Assembly: GCF_019802045.1 (NCBI RefSeq)
Contig: NZ_JAHVHU010000016.1
Coordinates: 62,001-126,000 of the forward strand
Source: Membranihabitans marinus
GTDB lineage: Bacteria; Bacteroidota; Bacteroidia; Chitinophagales; Saprospiraceae
Direction of reading: 5' to 3'
DNA: 64,000 nt
Both the position numbers and the translations under genes were made by a program. The notes under the pieces were generated by a model. It was given only the letters and a program-made list of their open reading frames with translations. It was not told the origin of the DNA and made no database searches. This document shows positions 37,301-46,400 of this stretch, piece after piece. Within the stretch, counting starts at the first letter, position 1. Each line of letters starts with the position of its first letter.

Positions 37301-37874
37301 GCATGTTACTGGAGCAAAACCCGGTGATATCATTATTGAAGATGTGGATGGTGATGGAGAAATCACTTCAGATGACAGAAAATTATTCCCTTTGACGACC
37401 ATTCCAAAGCTGACCTTTGGATTGAATTTGAATTTTTCTTATAAAAATTGGGAACTTCGAGGACTCGTACAGGGCCATGGGCGAGCATTACGATATATCT
37501 ATGATGATTCGCGTGCAGGATCTGCAGGAAATTATTTTCAATATGATGCAGAAGATCGATGGACTCCCACAAATAAGGATGCCAGTAAACCAAGAGCATA
37601 TGAATGGACTGAAGAGTACTGGAGAGATTCGCATATTACGGATTATCATTACACCGATATTTCTTATGCACGGCTGAAGAACCTTCAGTTAAGCTATCAA
37701 TTACCTGAAGCCTTGATCAGTAAAGTAGGATTGAAAGAAACCCGCCTATATGTATCTGGACAAAATTTATGGTTGATATACTCTGGCAATAAAATAATGG
37801 ATCCTGAAGCAGGTGGAATGGGGGCATATCCTATAATGAAAGTATTAAGTCTGGGTGGGCAGATCACATTTTGA
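34362..37874 (+). CDS. SusC/RagA TonB-linked outer-membrane transporter with STN signalling domain
   Basis: A 1170-residue transporter. After the signal peptide come an STN domain (about 32-110: MTLLEAIHHISDQYQVLFNYDRAIV), a carboxypeptidase-D-like regulatory domain (about 165-240: QGTVVDQEGEPLIGVNIQIKG), the DEVVVVGYGTQKK linker, a plug domain and a 22-strand barrel ending in aromatic GGQITF. It takes up oligosaccharides across the outer membrane using TonB energy. The STN domain shows that it also signals to the FecR/sigma pair just upstream, so this locus probably switches itself on when substrate is bound. The cognate SusD starts 19 bases downstream. Confidence 0.95.
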   Translation: MKVRILLLSKLRKLLLFVAMILFLAHHSLSAGGTDIEYHPGLQEMTLLEAIHHISDQYQVLFNYDRAIVSDIKVNYAPVAGHNVDEAIMSVLKNTDLKYQMFNHRYVVIYKNDQEGIESLKEMIHHFQKIVDDKDQEIVTSRQMEHVSRLITTLPHDLLNRKALAFSIQGTVVDQEGEPLIGVNIQIKGSNKGTATDVKGHFALEDIDENAVLVVSYIGYQTQEVPIAGKSTLNITLISDTQLLDEVVVVGYGTQKKVNVIGSVTSIDEKEITASPISKLSNALAGRLPGAIFMQDGGEPGNDEASILIRGNSTLGSNSPLVVVDGIPGRDINSLHPNDIESISVLKDASAAIYGARAANGVILVTTKRGTYNVKPKLTYGYFEGVLSPTMLPELTDAPTYAQMIRENQSYRGVDESNMLYSEEDIEKFRSGNYPWTHPNTDWYDMALKDFSSTRHHDLSISGGSESISYFASFGKQFDDGIYTNSLTSYDRYNVRANLDFKLNDYITIGLDISGIQENSIYPTKSASAIFRSLRRSYPTQAALFPNGLPGPDIEFGDQPMVSASDATGFDDRKEYRSNNVFSANIKIPWIEGLSASGYFAYDTYNRKRKLFQKPWTLYSFDKDSYLADGNTGIEDGSDYLVGTKRGFSEPRVTNYSNNNIAKTFNLKVDYNTTLAQNHNLSAFVAYEQYEGNSGGFTAYRRYFVSDRLPYLFAGGDEGKDNDESVGIGARQNYFGRVSYNFKETYLFQFSYRRDGSLNFSKEAGRWGNFPSVLVGWRPSQEAWWQNNIQFVNYFKLKASWGQLGNDIVSPFQYLTRYGFTTGVPLGASKGYVQGLEQRGFPNPNITWEVANVYNFGWESQFLNSRIGFDTDFFFERRNNILVKRNRSVPEFTGISLPDENYGIVENYGFEFQLHYNKPQGIFNYFISANMAYAKNKIVEFDEPARSVPWQVRTGLPQGTQLLYHSIGIFRDEEQVNSLPHVTGAKPGDIIIEDVDGDGEITSDDRKLFPLTTIPKLTFGLNLNFSYKNWELRGLVQGHGRALRYIYDDSRAGSAGNYFQYDAEDRWTPTNKDASKPRAYEWTEEYWRDSHITDYHYTDISYARLKNLQLSYQLPEALISKVGLKETRLYVSGQNLWLIYSGNKIMDPEAGGMGAYPIMKVLSLGGQITF

Positions 37875-37893
37875 ATATTAAATCACAATAGTC

Positions 37894-39726
37894 ATGAACT
37901 TACTAAGCATATTAAATTTTAAAACTATCATCATTTTAATGGTATGGGCATTGTGCGCTTGTAATAGCAGCATATTAGATAAAGATCCTCAGGATAGTTA
38001 TTCAGATCCTGTTGTTTTCTCCGACCCCAGTTTGGTGGAATATTATTTAAATGCCATATATAATGATGTGGAATATGGCTGGAATCAAAGGGGCCATGGA
38101 TACCAGACAGGTGTGTTTGTCGCAGAAACTGTGACAACGAAGGGTGCAGAACACACGCCCTATGACATCAGCAGCATTGGCCCCGGAAATCTGGGTCCAG
38201 ACAGAGGTAATTTATCTTGGCATCACTATTCCAATATCTATAAATTGAATTATCTTTTGGCTAATATTGACCAGGTTGTTGAGAATGCCAATGAAAATGA
38301 GAAGGAAAGTATCACCGATCAGGTTAATATCCTCAAAGGAGAAGCTTTTTGTTTGCGGGCAATCTTCTATCATGATATATGCCGTGCATATGGAGGTGTT
38401 CCGTTGATCAGTGAACCTGCTAATCTTGGGGATGACTTTTCCAACGTCACACGCAATACATTTGCTGAAACCATCGATTTTATCGTCAATGATTGCAACG
38501 AAGCTGCAAAATTATTAAAGCCCAAATCGGAATCCATTATGGGGCGGGCAAATAAGGAAATAGCTATGGGCGTTAAGTCCAGGATGCTATTATTTGCAGC
38601 CAGTGATTTAACAGCTGACGGTACTGCTCCTAATGAACTTTTAGGTTACCCCAACCCTGACCGAAATAAGCTTTGGCAAGCCGCGAGAGATGCCGCCAAG
38701 GAACTCATTGATTTGGGAACATTAGCATTGGAAGATTTTGGCGCTCCGGATCAAGAATTAGCTTCCAGAGGATATTACGATTTATTCCGATCCTACGATT
38801 TAAGCAGTAATGAGATTATGTGGGGTAGGATGCATTTAAAAGAAACTGGTACCAGAATATACACGAATCGGAGATTGGGCCCCAATGGGAATGGATGTCA
38901 TGGAAATAATAGTCCCTATGGAAATTCTGTCGACTTATACCAAATGGAGGATGGATCCGATTTTTTCGACCACTTTGAAGTAAATGCAAATAAAGAGTAC
39001 ATTAACAAGTCAAATAAATTTAATAATCCCAATATTTATAAAAATCGTGAACCGCGTTTTTATGCGACGGTGTTATTCGACAGTGCTATATGGCAGCCCC
39101 GGTTTCCCGGGTTAGCGGATCTTGATCCAGTAGGTATTTATGATCGCCGAACTAGAATTACCATTGAAAACGGTGAAGTTGTTAATGAGCGGTTTGGAAT
39201 TGATTCAAGACAAGGGCCTTTTACTCCATGGAACGGCACATATACTGGATACCTGTTAAAGAAATTCACCGATGATGCTGTTATAGGTCGCGATGAAGCC
39301 AATGAAAACGTTATAATTAGAATGCGGTATCCCGAAATTGTGTTGAATTACGCGGAGGCTCTTATTCACCTTGGTGATATATCGACCGCTTCGCAATATA
39401 TTAACAAAGTAAGAACGAGAGTTGGACTGCCACCATTTGTGGGAGACCCTTTAAAGGCCTTGAAGTATGAAAGAAAAATAGAATTATTTGCAGAAAATGT
39501 AGCATGGTATGACATCCGAAGATGGAAAGAGCTGGAAGAAAACTTTGATCAAGACTTATATGGTGTCGATATCAAAGAAATAACAGAAGATGGTGTTACA
39601 AAGACAACCTGGAGGCAAGTTGAGGCAGCACCTCGAAAAACGTTTTCTGAGAAACTATATTGGATGCCGATTGAAGATGATGAGATGAATAAAGCACCAC
39701 AATTGGTTCAAAATCCAGGTTATTAA
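37894..39726 (+). CDS. SusD/RagB outer-membrane glycan-binding lipoprotein
   Basis: A 610-residue lipoprotein with signal ending LCAC. The family's features are visible: DPQDSYSDPVVFSDPSLVEYYLNAIYNDVEYGW at the start, a tetratricopeptide-like helical part (EAFCLRAIFYHDICRAYGGVPLI), RYPEIVLNYAEALIHLGD and YERKIELFAENVAWYDIRRW near the end, and a final NPGY. SusD proteins form the lid over SusC and bind the glycan. It is paired with the STN-type SusC. The substrate cannot be read from sequence. Confidence 0.93.
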   Translation: MNLLSILNFKTIIILMVWALCACNSSILDKDPQDSYSDPVVFSDPSLVEYYLNAIYNDVEYGWNQRGHGYQTGVFVAETVTTKGAEHTPYDISSIGPGNLGPDRGNLSWHHYSNIYKLNYLLANIDQVVENANENEKESITDQVNILKGEAFCLRAIFYHDICRAYGGVPLISEPANLGDDFSNVTRNTFAETIDFIVNDCNEAAKLLKPKSESIMGRANKEIAMGVKSRMLLFAASDLTADGTAPNELLGYPNPDRNKLWQAARDAAKELIDLGTLALEDFGAPDQELASRGYYDLFRSYDLSSNEIMWGRMHLKETGTRIYTNRRLGPNGNGCHGNNSPYGNSVDLYQMEDGSDFFDHFEVNANKEYINKSNKFNNPNIYKNREPRFYATVLFDSAIWQPRFPGLADLDPVGIYDRRTRITIENGEVVNERFGIDSRQGPFTPWNGTYTGYLLKKFTDDAVIGRDEANENVIIRMRYPEIVLNYAEALIHLGDISTASQYINKVRTRVGLPPFVGDPLKALKYERKIELFAENVAWYDIRRWKELEENFDQDLYGVDIKEITEDGVTKTTWRQVEAAPRKTFSEKLYWMPIEDDEMNKAPQLVQNPGY

Positions 39727-39748
39727 AATTTAAATTATCAAGCCCAGC

Positions 39749-41095
39749 ATGTACTTCAAAATTATAAAAAACTTTCATACTGATTTGATTTTAGTGATGG
39801 CCATTGCAACTATAACGTTGAACATCCAGGCACAACACCCTATGGTAAATTATTCAACAAATAATCAAATCCAATCAACAGATTTGACTGAAATCAATCC
39901 ACCTAAGGTGCCCTTCAATAAAAAGCCGATTGTAATTACGGGTGCTCTCCTTATCGATGGGACAGGAGGTAAGGTTACTGAAAATTCTGTTGTAATCGTT
40001 GATAGAAACCGAATCATGGCCGTGGGCGGGAAGGACGAGGTGGTAATTCCTGATGATGCAGACCACTTTGATGCTTCAGGATATACGATGTTGCCGGGGC
40101 TCATCGATGCCCACTTTCACAGTACCAACAACAATGAACAACTCCAGATATTGTTGAAAAACGGAACGACTTCCTTCAGAGACCCTGGACACCCGTTTCG
40201 TTTTTATCAATCCCTTAATTTTGCAGATAAACCTTTGCCAAGAGCATTTCTGACCGGTGCACATCTTGATGGTTATCCAGGAGTGTATAAAGATCAGGCA
40301 GCAATGATTCAGAATCCTAACCATGCACGTGAAGTGGTTGGAAATCATTTTAGGCAGGGTAGTTCAGGGATCAAGATATATTTTCGATTACCCTTGGAGT
40401 TTTATGACCCGATAATACAAACCGCACATAGGAACCACATTCCTGTATTTGCGCACCTGGAATTGGTTAGAGCTGACGATGCAATTCTGGCCGGATTGGA
40501 TGGTATAGAGCATGTTACTTCCTGCGGTACGGCTTTGGCGGATCCTGCTGAAGTTCGGATATTTCAGGATACGGTATGGAAAAACAGTAATGCGCGCCGC
40601 GAATGGCGATACCGGTTATGGTCCACCATTGACCTGCGAGAAAAAAGGGTTAAAGATTTGATCGATCTGATGGTAGCAAAAGGTACTTTTTTATCACCTA
40701 CTTTAACGGTTTTTGAGAGGAGGACTGGAGACAAAGGAGTAAAAGATTATGAAGCGAAAGGCTTTGCGAATATGTTGGAATTCGTAGGGATGGCCCATGC
40801 AGCTGGCGTAAAAATAGTCATCGGCTCTCACAATTCCGGCCCATATGCTCAGCCAGGAATGGCTTATCAGCGGGAGATGGAATTGTTTGTCGAGGCAGGG
40901 ATGACTCCTATGGAAGTGATACAAAGTTCTACCTTGCTCAACGCCCATTACTTTAGGTCAGTCGGCAGAATAGGAAGTATTGAAAAAGGAAAATTGGCTG
41001 ATCTAATTTTAATTGATGGAAATCCACTGCAAAATATTTCTGTTATGAAAAATATAAGCCATGTGATGCTTAATGGGGGATGGGTGAAGGAATGA
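39749..41095 (+). CDS. Secreted amidohydrolase-superfamily protein
   Basis: A 448-residue protein with a signal peptide ending at about IQAQ (residue 29) and an amidohydrolase TIM barrel: GALLIDGTGG, GLIDAHFHS (metal ligands H122 and H124), GIKIYF (K209, possibly carboxylated), AHLE (H236) and GIEHVTS (H255). The usual aspartate in the GTD/GSD motif is replaced: IVIGSHNSG has His361 there. C-terminal IGSIEKGKLADLILIDGNP is typical of the superfamily. It follows susD by 22 bases and is probably in the same operon. Relatives are annotated as imidazolonepropionase-like or prolidase-like hydrolases. The role in glycan use is unknown. Confidence 0.8.
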   Translation: MYFKIIKNFHTDLILVMAIATITLNIQAQHPMVNYSTNNQIQSTDLTEINPPKVPFNKKPIVITGALLIDGTGGKVTENSVVIVDRNRIMAVGGKDEVVIPDDADHFDASGYTMLPGLIDAHFHSTNNNEQLQILLKNGTTSFRDPGHPFRFYQSLNFADKPLPRAFLTGAHLDGYPGVYKDQAAMIQNPNHAREVVGNHFRQGSSGIKIYFRLPLEFYDPIIQTAHRNHIPVFAHLELVRADDAILAGLDGIEHVTSCGTALADPAEVRIFQDTVWKNSNARREWRYRLWSTIDLREKRVKDLIDLMVAKGTFLSPTLTVFERRTGDKGVKDYEAKGFANMLEFVGMAHAAGVKIVIGSHNSGPYAQPGMAYQREMELFVEAGMTPMEVIQSSTLLNAHYFRSVGRIGSIEKGKLADLILIDGNPLQNISVMKNISHVMLNGGWVKE

Positions 41096-41121
41096 GTCTG
41101 TAATGCAGCATGTTTATTGAA

Positions 41122-41147
41122 CCTCGGGAGAGAGAGCCGAGGATTTT
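41122..41147 (+). terminator. Candidate terminator after the amidohydrolase
   Basis: CCTCGG (41122-41127) pairs with CCGAGG (41137-41142), followed by ATTTT, 27 bases after the stop codon. This is a GC-rich stem with a short T-run. If it works, it would separate or attenuate the next gene. Confidence 0.45.
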
Positions 41148-41229
41148 GCTCATGAGACATGCAGTCGGTATGAAGCGAATGGTCCTAGTGCTATATAATT
41201 CTGGACATAATTTTTAAAAATATATAAAA

Positions 41230-42405
41230 ATGACTCATCTAATATCCTTAAGGAATTTTTACTTGCTTGCTTGTTTGTTGTCACATTTGACCGCTTACAG
41301 TCAAGGCAATATGCTTTGTGTTGGACATCATTGGACAGAGGATGAAGCAAACTTAAAAATGAAGGAATTTGCTACAAAATGGGATGACCAGCAATCATGG
41401 CAAGAAAGAGCTGATATGATCAAAATGGGTATTATTAAAGGAATGAAGCTTGATCAAATGCCGAAAATAGAGGGTGATTTTAAAACGAGAATTACAAACT
41501 CTCGAAAACTTGATGGTTACATCGTGGAAAATATCGTTATTGAAAGTTTTCCAGGATTTTATATCACAGGCAATTTATATCGACCCTCAGATGTTAACAA
41601 AAAGAACGCCGCGATACTCTCCCCACACGGTCATTTGAAAGATAAACGATTGACGCACTATGTACAAAAGAGATGTGCTGTACTAGCTCGTATGGGGGCA
41701 GTGGTATTCGCTTATGATATGGTGGGGCATGGAGATTCTCAACAAGTTGATTCTCATAAAATGCCAATTGCTATGCTACTTCAGACTTGGAACAGCAAAA
41801 GAGTGTTGGAATACCTGCTCTCACGATCTGACGTTGATCCGGAACGGATCGGAATGACAGGTGGTTCCGGTGGTGCAACACAAACCTTTATTATGACGGC
41901 TTTAGATGACAGAATAAAGGCTTCAGTGCCTTGCGTCCAGGTTTCCGCCCACTTCTTTGGTGGATGTGTATGTGAAAGTGGAATGCCCATCCATAAAAGT
42001 GTACACCATCAAACCAACAATGTCGAAATTGCTGCACTATGTGCTCCACGGCCAATGTTAATAATTTCCAACGGTAACGACTGGACCCACAACACACCAC
42101 GTATAGAATACCCTTATATTCAAAAGATTTATGCCCTATACAATGCAGAGCATAAGGTTGAAAACGTTCATCTTCAGGCTGAAAAGCATGATTATGGTTA
42201 TTCAAAACGAGCTGCAATGTATAATTTCTTTGCCTATCACCTCAAATTGGATTCGGGGAACCTCGAATGGAGTCCTACGGTAAATGAAGATTTTGTTACC
42301 ATTTTGCCAGAACATCAATTGCGGGTTTACGGGGAAAGTAATTTAATCTCTGCTAATGCTCTGATAGGCGATGAAGCTATTATTGAGTATTTAGAATTAA
42401 ACTAA
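41230..42405 (+). CDS. Secreted alpha/beta hydrolase (carbohydrate esterase-like)
   Basis: A 391-residue protein with a signal peptide ending at about TAYSQ. The alpha/beta hydrolase core shows ILSPHGHLKDK, VVFAYDMVGHGDSQ, the nucleophile elbow GMTGGSGGATQT and CAPRPMLIISNGNDWT, where the usual acid follows the strand. The likely histidine is in the AEKHDYGYSKR segment. It resembles secreted acetyl-xylan-esterase/dienelactone-hydrolase-like enzymes found in Bacteroidota glycan loci and may remove acyl groups. It lies 134 bases after the amidohydrolase. Confidence 0.75.
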   Translation: MTHLISLRNFYLLACLLSHLTAYSQGNMLCVGHHWTEDEANLKMKEFATKWDDQQSWQERADMIKMGIIKGMKLDQMPKIEGDFKTRITNSRKLDGYIVENIVIESFPGFYITGNLYRPSDVNKKNAAILSPHGHLKDKRLTHYVQKRCAVLARMGAVVFAYDMVGHGDSQQVDSHKMPIAMLLQTWNSKRVLEYLLSRSDVDPERIGMTGGSGGATQTFIMTALDDRIKASVPCVQVSAHFFGGCVCESGMPIHKSVHHQTNNVEIAALCAPRPMLIISNGNDWTHNTPRIEYPYIQKIYALYNAEHKVENVHLQAEKHDYGYSKRAAMYNFFAYHLKLDSGNLEWSPTVNEDFVTILPEHQLRVYGESNLISANALIGDEAIIEYLELN

Positions 42406-43410
42406 AAATTTCGAGCATTAGCTGATATGACTTTTGAGATACCCACTGAATTGCAAATAACACGTTTTAGCTTTGCCTCTAAAGGAGGTTTCGTTTCCGA
42501 AGAATCATATGTTTTCTATCCAGCGAAAGTAAGAATTCATTGGTGAGAATTTAAAGAAACTGGTGCACAACCAAAATGTCAAAACACTGATGTTTAATAT
42601 TCCCCATGCTGGTTATGTTTTTAATTTATAGCTTTTGATTTTTACAGATGCAATGAATGTCTGAATTAGTCCCAATGGATGAGTTGGATCGAATTAATTG
42701 ATGACCACATTATAGTTACACTGAAGGACAAATGTCCTGGCGTTTAGATCACGCAGCAATACCCTATGATCATCGGTGGTCTACATAAAAGAGGAAGCAG
42801 TGATGTAAGGGAGTGCAACCACGTTCAATTTCATTAGTATTTGAACCTTCATGCGAGGTAGAATTGCAAATGCCGGTTCCATTAATAGCCACAAAAAAGT
42901 ATCGCTTTTGGCTACCTTGTAAAAATTATTCCCAGAAAGCTCACCCGTTGGATAGAGCCATCTTCATGGTATTTTGATTTTAGCCAGATGAAATTCCCCT
43001 CATGCTAGATCGGTCTCCGTCAGCGTTTGATAATACTATATTGACATCTTGTGATAGGATTTAATTGACTTGCGTGATTGCGTGCTGACAAGTAAAAACT
43101 GGATATCTGTCAAAAAATAAATGAAAAATATGGTTTAAGCTAATTGTAAAATACTTGAAATCAGGCAGGTATGATTTGATGAGAAGTCAATAAAGTTTTC
43201 GTGAAAATCATCTGAAAACAGTGTTATGTCAAATTTATAGTATAAATGCAGGCGTTTTCCAACCATTAAGGAGTCATTAAATTCAAAACGATGTACTATA
43301 TTTATCATAATTATTCAGGCGATAGATTGACGATAACCTTAAAATTACTGTCTTTTATATTGATTTCTTAAACCTACTGCGCATGTCAGTATAGTATTAG
43401 ATGATGAACC
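42406..43410. other. Decayed 1-kb stretch with gene relics
   Basis: No intact gene between the esterase and the second susC. A 39-codon frame at 42427-42546 (MTFEIPTELQITRFSFASKG and onward) looks like the C-terminal end of some hydrolase. A relic of the ceramidase-like family lies at about 42730. The last 300 bases before susC are AT-rich and probably hold its promoter. Confidence 0.5.
42725..42820 (+). pseudogene. Relic of a neutral-ceramidase-like gene
   Basis: From 42732 the reading frame gives MSWRLDHAAIPYDHRWST and then stop. The intact gene at 56.1 kb encodes MSWGLDRAAIPYNRRVV at the matching place. One missing G after CATCG shifts the frame; reading on in the corrected frame gives VVYIKEEAVM, versus VVYKDGEAVM in the intact gene. 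The nucleotide match continues for about 75 bases. Only this core segment is recognisable. Confidence 0.7.
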
Positions 43411-46400
43411 ATGAAAAAAAATCAAGTTAAAGGTATTTCCTCACATTTAGGTGGGTTGAAAATTAGAAAATGTTATTTACTGTTACCACTCTTTCTAGCT
43501 GTGAGCTGGGTAGCCCATGGTCAGAGCGATGTATCGGGGCACGTGACGGATGACTCCGGCGAACCCCTCATCGGTGTGAATATCCAGGTAAAAGGAACGA
43601 ACACCGGAACAACAACGGATTTTGATGGTAATTTTGCTGTCTCAGATGTGGATGAAAATGCTACACTGGTTTTTTCCTATGTGGGCTATCAGACCCAGGA
43701 AGTAAATGTAAATGGACAATCCACGATCGATGTAGTCATGAACAGCGATGCTTTTGGTCTGGATGAAATTGTCGTCACTGCACTGGGAATCTCACGAGAA
43801 AAGAAAGCACTAGGGTATTCCGTAGGTGAAGTAGGGGGCGAAGAATTGAACACCACCCCCCAGGCTGGTGTGCTCAATTCGATGCAGGGTAAAGTGGCCG
43901 GTGTGCAAATATCACAAACCTATGGGGTCAAAGGCTCTTCTGTGAGTATGACTATCCGCGGCGCATCCTCTCTGAACTCCGACAATCAACCCTTATTTGT
44001 AGTGGATGGAGTGCCCATTGCCAATACTAAAAACAACCAATTTAATCAGGCGGACCTCGGTAATGCCGTGGGAGATTTGAATACGGATGACATCGAATCA
44101 ATATCTATATTGAAAGGTCCCAGTGCGGCAGCCTTGTATGGTTCCCGCGCTGCGAACGGGGTGGTTCTTATTACCACGAAGTCCGGAAAAGGGCAAGACC
44201 AGGGTATAGGAGTAAGTTTTAATTCTTCCATTATTACAGATAATCCGTATAAATACCTGCCTGTTCAAAATGAGTTTGCCTCAGGACAAGAAGGTGCCTT
44301 TGTATTTGAAAATGATGCGTATGAATTTTGGGGACCCAGACTGGACAATGGGTTCATTGCTCAGCAAAGAAACCAGGATAGTCCACAAGAATTGGTCTCT
44401 CATGAGAATAATATTAACCGTCAGCAAGAATTTTATCAAAATGGCTGGACCCAATCGAATAATGTGGGCATTACCGGGAATTATGATAGAGCCAATTTTC
44501 GCGTTTCCTTGGGGAACTACGATAATAAAGGCATTATGCCCAATATTGGGTTGAAAAAAAATAATATCGGCATCAATGGAACGATGAATCTGACCGATAA
44601 TTTGGACGTGACGGTCATGACATCATTGAATCAGTCGAGTTCGGATAACCGACCAAATAATGACGATAGCTTCCTCACCCCCACGCGAGCTATTCTGACC
44701 ATTGGATCACAGGTTGATATGGAACCTTACAAAAACCCGGAAACCTGGTGGATGGAAGGTCAGACAGGTGTTGTGCAGCGCCGATGGAAAACCAGATGGA
44801 ATAATCCATACCTGATGCAAGAGTTGGCCACCACAGCATTTAAGCGTACTCAGGCCTTATCGAAAATACAAATGAGCTGGGAGTTTGTTAATAATCTTCG
44901 CTTCACAGCAAAATATATGCGAAGTCAATCCAACCAACGAGCGGTCAATCAACGACCCTGGGATACAAATAATTCACCGAAAGGGAATTTTGATATCCAG
45001 AACTCCAGTTTTAGAGAGCAAAATTGGGAAGGACTATTCTCATACAATCAAAGTATTCTGAGTGATTTTGACCTTCAAGCGAATTTTGGTGGAAATCTTC
45101 GGCACAATTATAGAGAAAACTTACACAATTCGACCACCAACCTGGTGATTCCCGGGTTGTACAATATTAACAATGGCGGGCCTGGTTCGGTGGTGTATAC
45201 GAACTTTTTGAGCGAAAAGAAAGTGAACAGTCTTTTCGGTCAGGCTTCTATCGGATACAAACGAATGATATATCTGGATATGACGGCAAGGAATGACTGG
45301 TCCAGTACACTGCCCAAAGATAATCGGTCCTACTTTTATCCATCGGCATCGCTGAGTATGGTGGTCAGTGATATGATGGCCATGCCCGGTTGGATCACCT
45401 ATGCCAAGCTCCGTGCAGGATATGCGCAGGTAGGGAACGATGTGGATCCATATCAACTTCAGCGTTACTATAACTTCGGAGAAGACTGGGGAGATGCGAA
45501 GCGAGCCAGTATATCAAAAGTAGCGAAGAATGCACAGTTAAAACCGGAAATAGCGATTTCGAAAGAAATTGGTGTGGACTTGTCTTTGTTTGATAACAGA
45601 ATCAGTTTGGATGGTACCTATTATGTGATGGATAATAAAAATCAGGTGTTGGGCATTAGTACGCCGATTACATCGGGGGCGTCGCGGAAGCTTATCAATG
45701 CGGGGTTGGTCCAAAGCAAGGGCTTAGATATCACGTTGAGCACTTCCTTGATCCGACAGAAAGACTTAGCTTTTGATCTGAGTTTGAATTTTGCCCGAAA
45801 CAGGACCAGTATAATAGAGCTTGCTGAAGGCATTGAATATTTTGGGTACAGCAAAGGATATGCATATTTCTATACCTACCCCGGGGATCAAGTCGGCGAT
45901 ATATATCAAGCTCCTTACTTCAAAGTAGAGGATCCCAATTCTGAGTACTATGGGCACGCCATTATCTTTGGTAACGGCAAACCTGAAAGAGATCGAAATC
46001 CGGATCATTTTGAGAAAATTGGTAACTACAATCCCGATTTTATCATGGGAATCAACCCGAACATTCAATACAAAAACTTCAGCCTGACAGCCGTTTTTGA
46101 CTGGAGATCTGGTGGAGAGTTCTATTCAGAGACCTTGAGACAGGGAAAGAATGATGGACGATTCCCGGAGTCTATTAATGGTAGTGTTGATTATGATCCC
46201 AATAAGGATATCGTTCAACAAATCAAAGATAACCCGGAAAAATACTCCCATGAATGGATTGGAGGACGCGATTCAGAATATGGTGGTTTCCCGTGGCAAG
46301 ATGAAGAAACCAGAGAAGCCAGAAGTTATATAAATGCCTCAGGCGAACGGGTATACGTGAATGATGCGAGCTTTGATGTGGGCGTCAGACAAGATGGCAA

